Notes: generated from the sequence alone by a model not told the origin. A stretch of 64,000 nucleotides of DNA from Halomonas sp. ML-15 (GCF_014779595.1 NZ_JACXZT010000003.1:248001-312000), one strand, 5' to 3'; shown: positions 1 through 10,299, numbered from the stretch's first letter. A program made the numbers and translations.

Positions 1-1533
1 TGACATGGTCGCCATCAGCACGTCGTCATGCACGTCTTCACTGCCGCAGCCCTCTGCCGGGATTTCGTCCTGCTCGCGACAGCGCTCGCGCGCCTGGTTC
101 TCTCGGGCCAGGCTCTCGAACACGGCGTCGACCAGGTCCAGCTCGCGGCCGGGGTCGGGCTTGAGATCGATCATCAGTGGGCTCTGTACCCGGGTGCGTG
201 CCAGGGCGTCGTCCAGCGACGGCATGCGCTCGCCGACAAAGGCGTCGCCGAACCAGCTGCCGACATCGAACTGCTGCAGCTCCTCCATGGTCAGGTCGCG
301 CACGTTGCGTGGATCTCCGGTCAGGCGCTGCAGGCTGCGGTCGTGGTAGAGGATAACCTGGTCGTCAGCGGTGAGGCGGACGTCGATCTCGGTGAAGTCG
401 GCGCCGTCCAGGATAGCCTGATCAATGGCGGCCATGGTGTTTTCCGGCGCAGCCATGGAGCTGCCGCGGTGGGCGGTGATCAGCACTTCGTCGCGCAGCT
501 CGAAGCTGTTGACGATCAGCCACGCCTGGCTGATGGCGAAGGCGATGACCCCTAGCTCTACGGCCCAGGCCCAGCGGCCGGGGTGAGCATCGGCGGTGGG
601 GCGCGGTGGGCGGGGTTCGCTGTGCACCAGGCGCAAGTAGAGGCACGCCGAGAGCAGGCTGTTGGCCGCGATACCGACGAAAGTCACCGCCAGGGTCAGC
701 AGCACATAGCCGCTGAGATAGGCAAGCATGGCCGGTATCAGTACCGCATCGCGCTCCGGCAGCCACCACAGCATCGGCGTGAAGACGCGATCGAACAGTG
801 CCGTAATCAAGAACGGCAGGGCCATGATGGCGAGCAACAGCAGTATCACCGCGGCGGCAATCGGCCGGCGTCGACCGCGGGTCAGGCGGTGGCTGCGTTT
901 GAGGGCGCGCAGCGGGCTCAGCGCCTCTAGCACCACCAGAGGCAGGGCCAGGATCCAGCGGAAGTAGAGCGTGGCGGCGATGCTGCCCCAGATCATCACC
1001 AGGGGCAGGCTGACGGCCAGGAATTGCCACATGGCCGGCGGGCGCACTCGTTGTACGTAATAGGGGTCGAGGCCGCCGAGGAAGACGCCATACAGCCAAC
1101 TGATCGCCAGCACCGGCGGTAACACCAGCAGCAGGTGGCTGCCAACCTGTACCACCACCAGAGCGGCCAGCGCGGGTAGCCGGCGCAGGCTACCCCAGAA
1201 GGCCTCCCAGGCCAGACGATAGTGGTTATCGCGGGGGCGCACCGCGACCAGGATCATGCCAGCCTGCTGCAGGTAGAGTACCAGGAAGGTCAGGCCAATG
1301 GCGGCCAGCAGCCACAGCACGCCGCCTGGTGAGACCAGGATGTCGAGCAACTCGGCGTTGCTGATCACCGGACGACCGAACTGACTCAGCAGCGTGGTCA
1401 GGGTCCAGGCCACGGATGGCAGCAGGACGGCCGAAGCGAGGATAGTGAAGAACAGGTGGTAGGCTAGCAGAGGGCGAATATGCTCACGCAGTGAGCGCAG
1501 CACGTCACCGTATAGCTGGGACAGTGACAGCAT
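1..1533 (-). CDS. Glycerophosphodiester phosphodiesterase with N-terminal membrane domain (3' end outside window)
   Basis: Hydrolyses glycerophosphodiesters to glycerol-3-phosphate and an alcohol. The visible 511 codons start at ATG 1533 and run off the window edge without a stop. The first ~340 residues form several hydrophobic segments, typical of the membrane domain fused to some GDPD enzymes. The catalytic domain follows, with the signature ITAHRGSSMAAPENT, then EIDVRLTADDQVILYHD (metal-binding E and D, catalytic H) and MIDLKP. The catalytic domain is incomplete, so the last metal ligands cannot be checked. Being membrane-bound rather than a secreted GlpQ, it probably acts on phospholipid-derived headgroups at the inner membrane; substrate is inferred only. 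It is divergent from no near neighbour and ends the minus-strand group that includes the RraA-like gene. Confidence 0.88.
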   Translation of the reverse strand, partial: MLSLSQLYGDVLRSLREHIRPLLAYHLFFTILASAVLLPSVAWTLTTLLSQFGRPVISNAELLDILVSPGGVLWLLAAIGLTFLVLYLQQAGMILVAVRPRDNHYRLAWEAFWGSLRRLPALAALVVVQVGSHLLLVLPPVLAISWLYGVFLGGLDPYYVQRVRPPAMWQFLAVSLPLVMIWGSIAATLYFRWILALPLVVLEALSPLRALKRSHRLTRGRRRPIAAAVILLLLAIMALPFLITALFDRVFTPMLWWLPERDAVLIPAMLAYLSGYVLLTLAVTFVGIAANSLLSACLYLRLVHSEPRPPRPTADAHPGRWAWAVELGVIAFAISQAWLIVNSFELRDEVLITAHRGSSMAAPENTMAAIDQAILDGADFTEIDVRLTADDQVILYHDRSLQRLTGDPRNVRDLTMEELQQFDVGSWFGDAFVGERMPSLDDALARTRVQSPLMIDLKPDPGRELDLVDAVFESLARENQARERCREQDEIPAEGCGSEDVHDDVLMATMS

Positions 1534-1621
1534 GGCAATCCATATTGTTGAGCATCCTTTACCTAGCCTGTCATTGCGGCGCGCGCTTGGCAATCGCAGG
1601 AGGATGGCAGCTCACTAGGCG

Positions 1622-2110
1622 TCACGCCTCCAGTGGCAACCGCGCCTCGGCAATCACGATGCCGTTGTTGTCGGCGTACAGCCACTGGCCTGGGGCGATG
1701 CAGGCGCCTGCAAGCTGCACGCTGAGGTCGCGCTGCCCCTCGCCGTTGCGCTGGCTGCGCCGCGGGTGCACCCCCAGCGCCTGTACCCCCAGTTCCATTT
1801 CCGCCAGGACGTCGACGTCGCGCACACAGCCGTAGAGCACCACACCGGCCCAGCCGTTTTCGAGCGCCTGTTCGGCGAGGCGGTCGCCGAATAGTGCACA
1901 GCGGATCGAGCCGCCGGCATCGACTACCAGCACGGCGCCGTCACCGGGCTCGGCGACAGCCTGCATGAGCAGGGTATTGTCCTCGAAGCACTTGATGGTG
2001 CGCACTGGGCCGCAGAACGCTTCGCGTCCGCCGAGGTTGAGAAAGATAGGATCCAATACCTGTACCTCGGGGTGAGCATCGCAGATGTCCGGGGTGATGA
2101 TATGGCTCAT
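1622..2110 (-). CDS. rraA: RraA-family protein (RNase E regulator / HMG-oxaloacetate aldolase fold)
   Basis: 162 residues, the usual RraA length. It starts MSHIITPDICDAHP and has the family core: FGGREAFCGPVRTIK-like region, VVDAGGSIRCALFGDRLAE, GWAGVVLYGCVRDVDVLAEM and QALGVHPRRSQR. Family members either bind RNase E and inhibit it, or act as 4-hydroxy-4-methyl-2-oxoglutarate / oxaloacetate aldolases. The G-X20-R-D pattern around GCVRDVD is present in both, so sequence alone does not decide. The ATG at 2110 is preferred over an upstream in-frame start at 2227 because AGGAG lies 7 bases before it and homology begins there. It lies downstream of acnB on the same strand but beyond a terminator, so it is probably transcribed separately. 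Confidence 0.85.
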   Translation of the reverse strand: MSHIITPDICDAHPEVQVLDPIFLNLGGREAFCGPVRTIKCFEDNTLLMQAVAEPGDGAVLVVDAGGSIRCALFGDRLAEQALENGWAGVVLYGCVRDVDVLAEMELGVQALGVHPRRSQRNGEGQRDLSVQLAGACIAPGQWLYADNNGIVIAEARLPLEA

Positions 2111-2190
2111 GGCCTTACTCCTGGCAGCTGGCGTAGGAAAGGACGTCATGTCTCTTTCCACTAGTAGGTATATCCCAGCATGAGGCCAAT

Positions 2191-2220
2191 AAAAAGCGCC
2201 CCGCATTGAGCGGGGCGCTT
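2191..2220 (-). terminator. Rho-independent terminator of acnB
   Basis: A perfect 11-bp stem (AAGCGCCCCGC, 2194-2204, with its complement at 2210-2220) encloses the loop ATTGA. On the minus strand it is followed by five T (2195-2191). It lies 84 bases past the acnB stop, inside the region upstream of the RraA-like gene, and separates the two transcripts. Confidence 0.9.
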
Positions 2221-2303
2221 CGGTCATCGGCTATGGCGGTCGCTGCCAGGCAGCGTGCCATCGATGTTGCGAGCATCGGCGACGATAGGTGTGATTCGGT
2301 CGA

Positions 2304-4907
2304 TCAGGCTTCCTGAGCGACCGGGATCACATTCGAGGCAGCCTTCTGGTACTGCTCGATTTCATGGAAGTTCATATAACGATAGATCTCTGAAGCCATC
2401 GCATCGAACTGTCCCATGTAACGCTGGTATTCTTCCACGCTGGGCAGGCGTCCTTCAACCGCTGCGACGGCCGCCAGCTCGGCAGAGGCCAAGTAGACAT
2501 TGGCGCCGTCACCCAGGCGATTGGGGAAGTTGCGCGTCGAGGTGGAGACCACGGTGGACTTGGCGGCCACGCGGGCCTGGTTGCCCATGCACAGCGAGCA
2601 GCCCGGCATTTCCATGCGTGCCCCGGCGCGACCGTAGATGCCGTAGTAGCCCTCTTCGGTCAGCTGGTGCTGATCCATCTTGGTCGGCGGTGCCAGCCAC
2701 AGCTTGGTCTTGAGGCTACCTGCCGGCTGCTGCTCGAGCAGCTTGCCCGCGGCGCGGAAGTGGCCAATGTTGGTCATGCACGAGCCAATGAAAACCTCGT
2801 CGATCTTTTCGCCGGCCACTTCGGAGAGCAGACGGGCGTCGTCCGGATCGTTGGGCGCGCAGAGGATCGGTTCCTTGATCTCTTCAAGGTCGATCTCGAT
2901 GACTTCGGTGTACTCGGCGTCGGCATCGGCGCGCATCAGGCTGGGGTTGGCCAGCCACTCTTCCATCGCCGCGATGCGGCGACGGATGGTGCGCTCTTCA
3001 CCGTAGCCGCTGTCGATCATCCACTTCAGCAGGGTGATATTGGACTTCAGATACTCGCTAACGCTCTCCTCGGAGAGGGTGATGGTACAGCCAGCGGCGG
3101 AGCGCTCGGCGGAGGCATCGGAGAGCTCGAACGCCTGCTCGACGGTGAGGTCGTCGAGCCCTTCGATCTCCAGCACGCGGCCCGAGAAGGCGTTCTTCTT
3201 GCCGGACTTCTCGACGGTCAGCAGGCCATGCTTGATCCCGTAGTAGGGGATGGCGTGGACCAGATCGCGCAGGGTGACGCCAGGCTGACGCTTACCCTTG
3301 AAGCGCACCAGGATCGACTCCGGCATGTCCAGCGGCATGACACCGGTGGCGGCGGCGAAGGCCACCAGGCCAGAGCCTGCCGGGAACGAAATGCCCATCG
3401 GGAAACGCGTGTGGGAGTCGCCGCCGGTACCGACGGTGTCGGGCAGCAGCATGCGGTTCAGCCAGCTGTGGATGATGCCGTCACCGGGACGCAGCGATAC
3501 GCCGCCGCGGTTCATGATGAAGTCGGGCAGGGTGTGCTGGGTCTCGACATCCACCGGCTTGGGATAGGCGCTGGTGTGGCAGAACGACTGCATCACCAGG
3601 TCGGCCTGGAAACCCAGGCACGCCAGGTCCTTGAGCTCGTCGCGGGTCATCGGGCCGGTGGTGTCCTGGGAGCCAACGGTGGTCATCTTCGGCTCGCAGT
3701 ACATGCCGGGACGCACGCCATCCATGCCGCAGGCCTTGCCGACCATCTTCTGTGCCAGAGTGAAGCCCTTGCCGGTGTCGACCGGCTGCTCCGGCGTCTT
3801 GAACACGTCGGAGGGCGGCAGGCCCAGCTCGTTGCGCGCCTTTTCGGTCAGGCCACGGCCGATGATCAACGGAATGCGGCCGCCGGCGCGCACTTCGTCG
3901 AGAATCACTCGGGTCTTGAGCTGGAAGGTCGAGAGCACCTCGTCGCTGCCGTGCTTGCAGACCTTGCCTTCATAGGGGTAGACGTCGATGACGTCGCCCA
4001 TCTCGAGCTTGGTGACATCGAACTCGATCGGCAGAGCGCCAGCGTCTTCCATGGTATTGAAGAAGATCGGTGCAATCTTGCCGCCGAAGCAGTAGCCGGC
4101 GGTGCGCTTGTTGGGCACGTAGGGGATGTCGTTACCGAAGAACCATAGCACCGAGTTGGTGGCGGACTTGCGCGAAGAGCCGGTGCCGACCACGTCACCG
4201 ACATAGGCGACCGGGTAGCCCTTGGCCTTGACTGCCTCGATCTGCGCCAGCGGGCCCTTGCTGCCGGGTGCTTCCGGCTCGATGCCGTCGCGCGGGTTCT
4301 TGAGCATGGCATTGGCATGCAGCGGAATATCGGGGCGCGACCAGGCGTCCTGGGCCGGCGATAGGTCGTCGGTGTTGGTCTCGCCGGGCACCTTGAAGAC
4401 CGTCAGGGTGACCTTCTCCTCGAGCTTCGGCTTGGCCAGGTACCATTCGGCGTCGGCCCAGGACTGCAGAACGTCCTTGGCTACCGCATTGTCGGCCTTG
4501 GCACGCTCTGCCACGTCGTGGAAGGCGTCGAACATCAGCAGGGTGTGCTTGAGCTGCTCGCCGGCCTCGCGGGCCAACTCATCATTGTCGAGCAGTTCGA
4601 CCAGGGTGGCGATGTTGTAGCCGCCCTGCATGGTGCCGAGCAGCTTGACCGCGTGGATCTTGTCGATCAGCGGCGAGCTGGCCTCGCCCTTGGTGATGGC
4701 ACTGAGGAAGGCGGCCTTGACGTAGGCGGCCTCGTCGACACCCGGGGGAACGCGGTCGGTGATCAGTTCGAGCAGAAACTCTTCCTCACCCGCCGGCGGC
4801 GTCTTCAGCAGCTCGATCAGCGCTGCGACCTGCTCGGCGTTAAGGGGTTTCGGCGGAATGCCCTCGGCGGCACGTTCCTCGACATGTTGGCGATAAGCTT
4901 CAAGCAC
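2304..4907 (-). CDS. acnB: Aconitate hydratase B (bifunctional aconitase / 2-methylisocitrate dehydratase)
   Basis: The main TCA-cycle aconitase, interconverting citrate and isocitrate with a [4Fe-4S] cluster in the cytoplasm. 867 residues, like E. coli AcnB (865). It has the AcnB-specific order: N-terminal HEAT-like domain ([19 protein letters not shown]), swivelling domain ([17 protein letters not shown]), then the catalytic domains with [19 protein letters not shown] and cluster cysteines in VFIGSCMTN and [10 protein letters not shown]. The start is GTG at 4907, where homology begins, with AGGG seven bases upstream; longer in-frame extensions to 5123 do not resemble the family. It is monocistronic, with a sigma-70 promoter upstream and a strong terminator downstream. 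Confidence 0.98.
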   Translation of the reverse strand: MLEAYRQHVEERAAEGIPPKPLNAEQVAALIELLKTPPAGEEEFLLELITDRVPPGVDEAAYVKAAFLSAITKGEASSPLIDKIHAVKLLGTMQGGYNIATLVELLDNDELAREAGEQLKHTLLMFDAFHDVAERAKADNAVAKDVLQSWADAEWYLAKPKLEEKVTLTVFKVPGETNTDDLSPAQDAWSRPDIPLHANAMLKNPRDGIEPEAPGSKGPLAQIEAVKAKGYPVAYVGDVVGTGSSRKSATNSVLWFFGNDIPYVPNKRTAGYCFGGKIAPIFFNTMEDAGALPIEFDVTKLEMGDVIDVYPYEGKVCKHGSDEVLSTFQLKTRVILDEVRAGGRIPLIIGRGLTEKARNELGLPPSDVFKTPEQPVDTGKGFTLAQKMVGKACGMDGVRPGMYCEPKMTTVGSQDTTGPMTRDELKDLACLGFQADLVMQSFCHTSAYPKPVDVETQHTLPDFIMNRGGVSLRPGDGIIHSWLNRMLLPDTVGTGGDSHTRFPMGISFPAGSGLVAFAAATGVMPLDMPESILVRFKGKRQPGVTLRDLVHAIPYYGIKHGLLTVEKSGKKNAFSGRVLEIEGLDDLTVEQAFELSDASAERSAAGCTITLSEESVSEYLKSNITLLKWMIDSGYGEERTIRRRIAAMEEWLANPSLMRADADAEYTEVIEIDLEEIKEPILCAPNDPDDARLLSEVAGEKIDEVFIGSCMTNIGHFRAAGKLLEQQPAGSLKTKLWLAPPTKMDQHQLTEEGYYGIYGRAGARMEMPGCSLCMGNQARVAAKSTVVSTSTRNFPNRLGDGANVYLASAELAAVAAVEGRLPSVEEYQRYMGQFDAMASEIYRYMNFHEIEQYQKAASNVIPVAQEA

Positions 4908-5034
4908 GATAGGGCCCTCATCAAGTGTCATAAGCCAGGACGTTACCTGCGTGCCGAGTGCGGTTGCCCCCGTAGTCGACACCGGCGCTATGCCGTCCTG
5001 GTTCTCGCAGTAACCGTGTGAATAGGTGCTGCGG

Positions 5035-5063
5035 ATCATACGTGAAACTGTCGACAATGTTAA
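5035..5063 (-). promoter_or_regulatory. Sigma-70 promoter for acnB
   Basis: Reading the minus strand, TTAACA (5063-5058; five of six matches to TTGACA) is followed after 17 bases by TATGAT (5040-5035; five of six to TATAAT). Predicted transcription start is near 5028, giving a leader of about 120 bases before the GTG. The rest of the 4908-5209 gap between acnB and the DUF1289 gene shows no gene; a plus-strand promoter for the DUF1289 gene must also lie here but no convincing boxes are visible. Confidence 0.65.
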
Positions 5064-5209
5064 GGAGACTAGGCGTGGTGGGACTTCAACTTTGGTCGGC
5101 GCGCCCTCGGGTGGGGGCTGCAATGGCGATATCGAGGGTGCCCCTGACGGCTTGACGCGGTACCATCGGCGCCGTCAATTCACCCGTCGTCATTCAGTGA
5201 GGGACGCCC

Positions 5210-5644
5210 ATGAACCGCCGAATCGTGTCGCCCTGCGTGGGCCTGTGTTCGACTACCGTGGGCGATACCACCTGCCGTGGCTGCCAGCGTCACGATCGCG
5301 AGATACGCGACTGGCTAGGCTACGACGGCGCCGAGCGCGAAGCGCGCATGCAGGCGCTGGACACCTTGCGCGTGACGGTGGCCGAGCGGTACCTGACGGT
5401 GACCGATGCCGCACTGCTGGAGGCTCAACTGGTGCGCCATCGGATTCGCTTTCGACCTGACCAGCCGGCGCTGTCGCGCGCCGTCGAGCTGCTCCGGGTA
5501 GGTCGTCAGCGGATCAATGACATGCATCGCTACGGCTTGGCGCCACGTGCCGAGGTGAGCATGCTGCCGCCGGCAGAGCTTTATGCGACGCTCAACCGCG
5601 CCCTCAGTGTGGCCGCTCAGGCGCGCAGTGATGCCGAGCCTTGA
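5210..5644 (+). CDS. DUF1289 small cysteine-motif protein
   Basis: 144 residues. The N-terminus SPCVGLCSTTVGDTTCRGC carries the four cysteines that define DUF1289 (C-x3-C, then C-x2-C) and probably bind a metal; the motif continues RHDREIRDW. The remaining ~100 residues are helical and unannotated. DUF1289 proteins are commonly found beside housekeeping oxidoreductases or tRNA-modification genes, but their function is unknown. The gene lies 57 bases upstream of miaE on the same strand and may be co-transcribed with it. Confidence 0.8.
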   Translation: MNRRIVSPCVGLCSTTVGDTTCRGCQRHDREIRDWLGYDGAEREARMQALDTLRVTVAERYLTVTDAALLEAQLVRHRIRFRPDQPALSRAVELLRVGRQRINDMHRYGLAPRAEVSMLPPAELYATLNRALSVAAQARSDAEP

Positions 5645-5701
5645 ACAGATTGTCTACATCCGACGCGACGGTCCGCTACATCAATGCAAGAGAGACTGAC
5701 T

Positions 5702-6340
5702 ATGCAAGACGCTTCGCAGGCGCTGCTACCCGATTCGCTGATGCACTTTCTGCGCTGCCCCACGCCCGATGCCTGGGTCGCGGCGGCGCTCGAGCATCAG
5801 GACCTGCTGCTGATTGACCACGCCCAATGCGAGAAGAAGGCCGCCTCGACGGCGATGAGTCTGATGTACCGTTACGTCGACCGCCCACTGCTACTGACCA
5901 AGATGTCGCAGCTGGCGCGGGAAGAGCTGCTGCACTTCGAGCAGGTGATCCAGCTCATGGAGAGCCGCGGCGTCAGCTACCGCCATCTCAGCGCGTCGCG
6001 TTACGCCGAGGGCCTGCGTCGCCACGTGCGGCCTGAAGATCCGGCGCGGCTGGTCGATATACTGATTATCGGGGCCTATATCGAGGCGCGCAGCTGTGAA
6101 CGCTTCGCGCGGCTGATTCCACATCTCGACGCTGAACTTGCCAAGTTCTATCGCAGTCTGGTTAAGTCGGAAGGGCGCCACTTCGAGGACTATCTGATGC
6201 TGGCGCGTCGTTACGCGGTGGAGGGGGGCGATGCCGAAGTCGAGGCGCGAATCGTCTTCTTCGCCGAGTGTGAAGCCGACTTGATCAACCGTGAGGACAG
6301 CGAGTTTCGCTTCCATAGCGGCTTGCCGTGCGCCGCATGA
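5702..6340 (+). CDS. miaE: tRNA-(ms2io6A37) hydroxylase MiaE
   Basis: A non-haem diiron monooxygenase that hydroxylates the isopentenyl group of 2-methylthio-N6-isopentenyladenosine at tRNA position 37. 212 residues. Diiron ligands are visible in the ferritin-like helices: E and H of REELLHFEQV, the E of EARSCERF, and E/H of SEGRHFEDY. ATG 5702 is preferred to ATG 5684 because GAGAG lies seven bases before it and nothing like a ribosome site precedes 5684. It sits between the DUF1289 gene and the large regulator, both on the same strand. Confidence 0.93.
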   Translation: MQDASQALLPDSLMHFLRCPTPDAWVAAALEHQDLLLIDHAQCEKKAASTAMSLMYRYVDRPLLLTKMSQLAREELLHFEQVIQLMESRGVSYRHLSASRYAEGLRRHVRPEDPARLVDILIIGAYIEARSCERFARLIPHLDAELAKFYRSLVKSEGRHFEDYLMLARRYAVEGGDAEVEARIVFFAECEADLINREDSEFRFHSGLPCAA

Positions 6341-6393
6341 GCGGCTCAGGCATGCGCGGGGCATACTGACCAGATAATAACGCAGGAACCATC

Positions 6394-9300
6394 ATGATGC
6401 GGGAATCACCTGTCAACGAGCAGTTAGCGCTATTCGGTCACTTTTCTCTGATGCTCGGCGAGGACAGCCTTTCCCAGTTCAGCTATGACAAGGTCAAGGC
6501 GCTGCTGGTCTACCTGTTGCTGCATCGGCAGCCGGTCAATCGCTCGACCCTGGCCGAGCTGCTGTGGCCTGACCAGGGACTCTCGTCAGGGCGTACCAAC
6601 CTGCGCCATGCGCTGCACTGTCTGCGCCAGTCGCTGGGTGACCAGGCCGAGCGCGTGCTGGTGGTGTCGCGTCAGACGATCGCCTTCAAGCTACCTGACG
6701 AGTGGGCGTTCGATCTCCATGAATTGCAGGAGATGCTCGACGCGCCGGCCAATATCACCCACCTCGAGTCGATTCTCGATATCTATCGTGGCGATCTGGT
6801 CGAAGAGTTGCAGCTATCGGCTTGCGCCGAGTTTCAGCGCTGGCTGCTGCGCGTGCGCAACGAGTGGCGTCAGCGGGTCATCGCCTATGCGGAAACCGTG
6901 CTCGAGGCCAATGATGAGGTGCCCGAGCATCTGCTGCGGGGGCTGGTCAGCCGCTTTTCCGGTTACGGCCCGTTTCATGAACGACTGGTGCGCCAGCTCG
7001 CCGAGCAGGGCCAATCGGCGGCGGCCCACGAACAGTACAACGCTTATCTGCAGCTGTTGGCGCTGTCCGGCCAGCAGCCCGAGCCGAGTTTCCTGCAGTT
7101 GGCTCGCCACTGGTCGGATGGCAAGAGCGACATGCAGCGCCTGTCGCCCCAGGGCGCCTTCTCGCGGGCCCTTGCCGCCGACAGTTCGCCACTGCGCGAC
7201 GATGAGATCGAGCAGCGCCAGCTGTCGGTGATGGCCATTCGCCTGCGCCTCAAGGGCGAATGGCAGGATCGCGCCGAGACGCGCGCCTGTCTGGCGCTGC
7301 AGATAGAGCTGATGCGCTGGTTGGAGCAGCAGTGCCACCACCTGGGCGGGTTCTGGCTCACGGGGGCCACCGGTGGCCTGGGGCTGGCCTGCTTCGGCAC
7401 CCATGGCCCGGCTCATCAACTGGCCGAGCTGGTAGCGCTCTACGAACACTGCCGCCGGGCGCTGCCCGACGAGTGTGCACGGCACTGGAAGGGCGACGGG
7501 GCGCTGCCCACCTTCGAGCTGGCGGCGGGGCTCAACAGCGGTCGGGTGGTGTATCTGCCTGAGCGTCAACTGGTCGATCCGCTCGGCCAGGTCACCCAGG
7601 TGTCGCTGGAGCTGATGAGCGCTGCGGAAGGTAGCGAGCTGGTGATCTCTCAGGAGTCTAGCCAGCATATGCCGCCGGCACTCGACCTGCAGCCACGGCT
7701 CTCCTCACGACTGCTGGCCAGTGACGGCAAGATTCGCCTGCGGGCACTGGTGCTGGGCGCCAATGAGGGTGGTCGAGAGGCCTTGCCGCCGAGCTTGATC
7801 GGCCGCGAAGCGGCGCTGCGCAAGCTGCGCGATGCTCTGGCCAGGGCCGGTATCGGCCTGCGTCAGAGCGTATTGGTACGTGGCGCCTCGGGGATGGGCA
7901 AGTCAGCGCTGCTGGTCGGCTTCCGTCAGGTCGAGCAGAGCCGCGACGCCGCGGTATGCTGGCAGCCGACCACGCGACTCTCGGTACAGATGCCCTATGG
8001 CGTGGCCCGCCAACTGCTTCACTGGCACCTCGGTGAAAATATCGATAGCGAGGTGTTCGGGGCGCTTCTCGAGCAGCTGCCGGCCCTGCGCCTGGACGAG
8101 GGCAAGCGCCGGTTGCTGGAGGAGGCGCTTGGCGTGCGCGAGCCCGAGGAGGTCTCGGCGCTGGCCCAGAGCGGTGAAGCGGTGGAACTTGTGGTCAGCC
8201 TGATGCAGCGGCTCATCGAGCTGCTGACCCAGGAAAGGCCACTGGTGATGATGGTCGATGATCTGCAGTGGCTCGACGAGCCCTCGTTCAAGGTGCTCTC
8301 CGGCCTCCAGGCGCGGCTGCCGATCAACTGTCCGCTGCTGATAGTGGCCAGCCACCACGGTCGTGAACCACTGCCGGCCAAGTTGCACTGGGATCAGCAG
8401 ATAGCACTTGGACGCCTCGATGCGCTGCAGTCCTCGCGGCTGCTGTCGCAGCTGGCGCGCCGCTACCGGCTGCATTTGAGCCCGCGGCTGCGAAGTCAGC
8501 TGATCGAGCGCTGCGACGGTGTGCCGCTCTATCTGCAGGAGATCTGCCGCAGGCTCGACATGGATCGCCGCGAAGGGCGCAGCGTACAGATCGACGAGCT
8601 GCCGCGCGGTCTGCTGGGCCTGCTGGCCAGTCGCATCGACCAGCTCGATGTCGACCGCGAGATTGCGCATGTGGCAGCGGTGCTGGGGCGCCAGTTCCGC
8701 CTCGACTTCCTGGTCGAGTGCAGCGGCTGGGAGTCGGCGCGCCTCAAGCAGGCACTCGAGCAGATGTGTCGCCTCGAGGTCATTGAACCTTGTGACAGCG
8801 GCAGCGAATTCGACTACCAGTTCAGCCATCAGCTGCTGCAGGAAGCCGCCTACCTCTCCTGCCCCCGTGACCTGCGCATGCGCATTCACCTGCAAGTGGT
8901 CAACCTCATCGAGGAGCGCTTCCCGATGTGGATCAGCCGCCATCCCGGTGACTTTGCCACGCACCTGAGGCGCAGCGGCCACTATGCCCGTGGCGCTCGC
9001 TACTTCGAGCTGGCCGCCCGTGAGGCGCTCAAGGTCAGCGCCAACCGCACCGCCCTCAAGATGGCCGATTTCGGGCTTGCCAGCCTGCGCCACGTCAGCG
9101 ACCAGAGCGAGCGCGAGATCAGCCTGCTGACCGTGCGCGGCCAGGCCGCCTTTGCGCTGGAGGGGCATGGCTCGCCTACCGCTCACGAGAGCTTCGTACG
9201 CGCCCGTGAGCTGATGGAGTGTGAGAGCGACGATGACGGCGACGAGGAGATCGATCTGGAGCAGCGTTTCCTGGTCAAGTGGGGCCTGTGGGTAGGCTGC

Positions 9301-10290
9301 AGTCAGCGTCACGCCCACGCCGATGCTTTTTCGCTGGCCTCGAATCTGGCCGACCTGGCCGCCCGGCTCGACGACGTGCGCTATCAACGCCTCGCCGACT
9401 ATGCCCAGGCGACCTGCGAATATTGGGCCGGCCGCATTCGCCAGGCCTATGATCATCTCGAGGAGATCGATCCACTTAACCAGCCGATGCTGATCGAGTG
9501 GCTACCGTTCTCAGATCACCCCCAGGTCGCGGCTTCCTGCTATCAAGGCTGGGCGCTGTGCCTGCGCGGCGACTATCGGCGTGCCGAGCAGCAGGCCGAA
9601 GCCGCGATTCGGCTTGCCGAGCGTTTCAATCACCCAGGCTCGTTGGCCATGGCGCTACTGTTCTCGGCGGCGGTCTATCGTCAACTGGGACATGTCCATC
9701 TGGCGGGTATGCGCGCCCAGCGTGCCTTCGAGATGACCGGCACCCCGGATTTGCATCTGTGGCAGGTGTCATCCCAGAGCCTGATCGGCTGGCAGCGCGC
9801 CCTGGCCGGCGACAGTGAGGGCCTGGTGATGCTGCAGACGGGGATGGAGGAGTTCGAGGAGGTCACCGGGCGCGAGCGCTTTACGCGTCCAGTGCTGTGG
9901 TACGTGGATGCCTGCATGGCGTTGGGCGAGTACGCGCGCGCCGAGGATTATCTCGATCAGTGCCTGCTGGTGGCTCAGGAGCGCGGTTCGCTCTACCTGC
10001 CGGAGATTGCCACCCAGCTGGCGCGGGTGCGTCACCATCTGGGGCATCCCCGCGAAGCGGTTCGCGCCCTGGCCGAGCAAGCCCTGGCGCAGGCCCGTGA
10101 ACACGAGAACCTGCACCAGCAGCTGCATGCCCTGGAGCTGTGGCTGACGCTGATCGATGCGTCCGACGGCAAGGCGCGGGACGACTTCCGGCGGCTGCTC
10201 AGCGAGGTGTCGCACAGCGATGCACCGGTGCTGATGCGCTGGCGCAACCTGCTGGATCAGCGCGTCCCGGCGAGCGTCGATAATGTCTGA
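6394..10290 (+). CDS. SARP-like multidomain transcriptional regulator (winged helix, BTAD, cyclase-like, ATPase, helical repeats)
   Basis: 1298 residues. Residues ~8-105 form an OmpR-type winged helix; ~105-245 are a bacterial transcriptional activator (BTAD) helical domain. ~270-450 resemble a class III nucleotide cyclase fold (FELAAGLNSGRVVYL...DPLGQVTQVSLELM) but lack the catalytic metal aspartates I would expect. A STAND/AAA-type ATPase follows, with Walker A GASGMGKS (497-504) and Walker B LVMMVDD (617-623). The C-terminal ~500 residues are TPR-like helices. The architecture matches AfsR/SARP and MalT-like signal integrators: ATP-dependent oligomerisation of a DNA-binding activator. It starts 53 bases after miaE with AGGA before the ATG. 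Target genes and inducer are unknown. Confidence 0.85.
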   Translation: MMRESPVNEQLALFGHFSLMLGEDSLSQFSYDKVKALLVYLLLHRQPVNRSTLAELLWPDQGLSSGRTNLRHALHCLRQSLGDQAERVLVVSRQTIAFKLPDEWAFDLHELQEMLDAPANITHLESILDIYRGDLVEELQLSACAEFQRWLLRVRNEWRQRVIAYAETVLEANDEVPEHLLRGLVSRFSGYGPFHERLVRQLAEQGQSAAAHEQYNAYLQLLALSGQQPEPSFLQLARHWSDGKSDMQRLSPQGAFSRALAADSSPLRDDEIEQRQLSVMAIRLRLKGEWQDRAETRACLALQIELMRWLEQQCHHLGGFWLTGATGGLGLACFGTHGPAHQLAELVALYEHCRRALPDECARHWKGDGALPTFELAAGLNSGRVVYLPERQLVDPLGQVTQVSLELMSAAEGSELVISQESSQHMPPALDLQPRLSSRLLASDGKIRLRALVLGANEGGREALPPSLIGREAALRKLRDALARAGIGLRQSVLVRGASGMGKSALLVGFRQVEQSRDAAVCWQPTTRLSVQMPYGVARQLLHWHLGENIDSEVFGALLEQLPALRLDEGKRRLLEEALGVREPEEVSALAQSGEAVELVVSLMQRLIELLTQERPLVMMVDDLQWLDEPSFKVLSGLQARLPINCPLLIVASHHGREPLPAKLHWDQQIALGRLDALQSSRLLSQLARRYRLHLSPRLRSQLIERCDGVPLYLQEICRRLDMDRREGRSVQIDELPRGLLGLLASRIDQLDVDREIAHVAAVLGRQFRLDFLVECSGWESARLKQALEQMCRLEVIEPCDSGSEFDYQFSHQLLQEAAYLSCPRDLRMRIHLQVVNLIEERFPMWISRHPGDFATHLRRSGHYARGARYFELAAREALKVSANRTALKMADFGLASLRHVSDQSEREISLLTVRGQAAFALEGHGSPTAHESFVRARELMECESDDDGDEEIDLEQRFLVKWGLWVGCSQRHAHADAFSLASNLADLAARLDDVRYQRLADYAQATCEYWAGRIRQAYDHLEEIDPLNQPMLIEWLPFSDHPQVAASCYQGWALCLRGDYRRAEQQAEAAIRLAERFNHPGSLAMALLFSAAVYRQLGHVHLAGMRAQRAFEMTGTPDLHLWQVSSQSLIGWQRALAGDSEGLVMLQTGMEEFEEVTGRERFTRPVLWYVDACMALGEYARAEDYLDQCLLVAQERGSLYLPEIATQLARVRHHLGHPREAVRALAEQALAQAREHENLHQQLHALELWLTLIDASDGKARDDFRRLLSEVSHSDAPVLMRWRNLLDQRVPASVDNV

Positions 10291-10299
10291 GTCGGTCAG

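Noticed and set aside
2667-4148. 493-codon open frame on the plus strand inside acnB
   Set aside because: It lies antisense to a fully conserved aconitase and translates to a Gly/His/Leu/Val-rich sequence with no domain. Long antisense frames are common in GC-rich coding DNA.
7903-9456. 517-codon open frame antisense to the SARP-like regulator
   Set aside because: Low-complexity product and no domain; the plus-strand frame has Walker motifs and a proper start.
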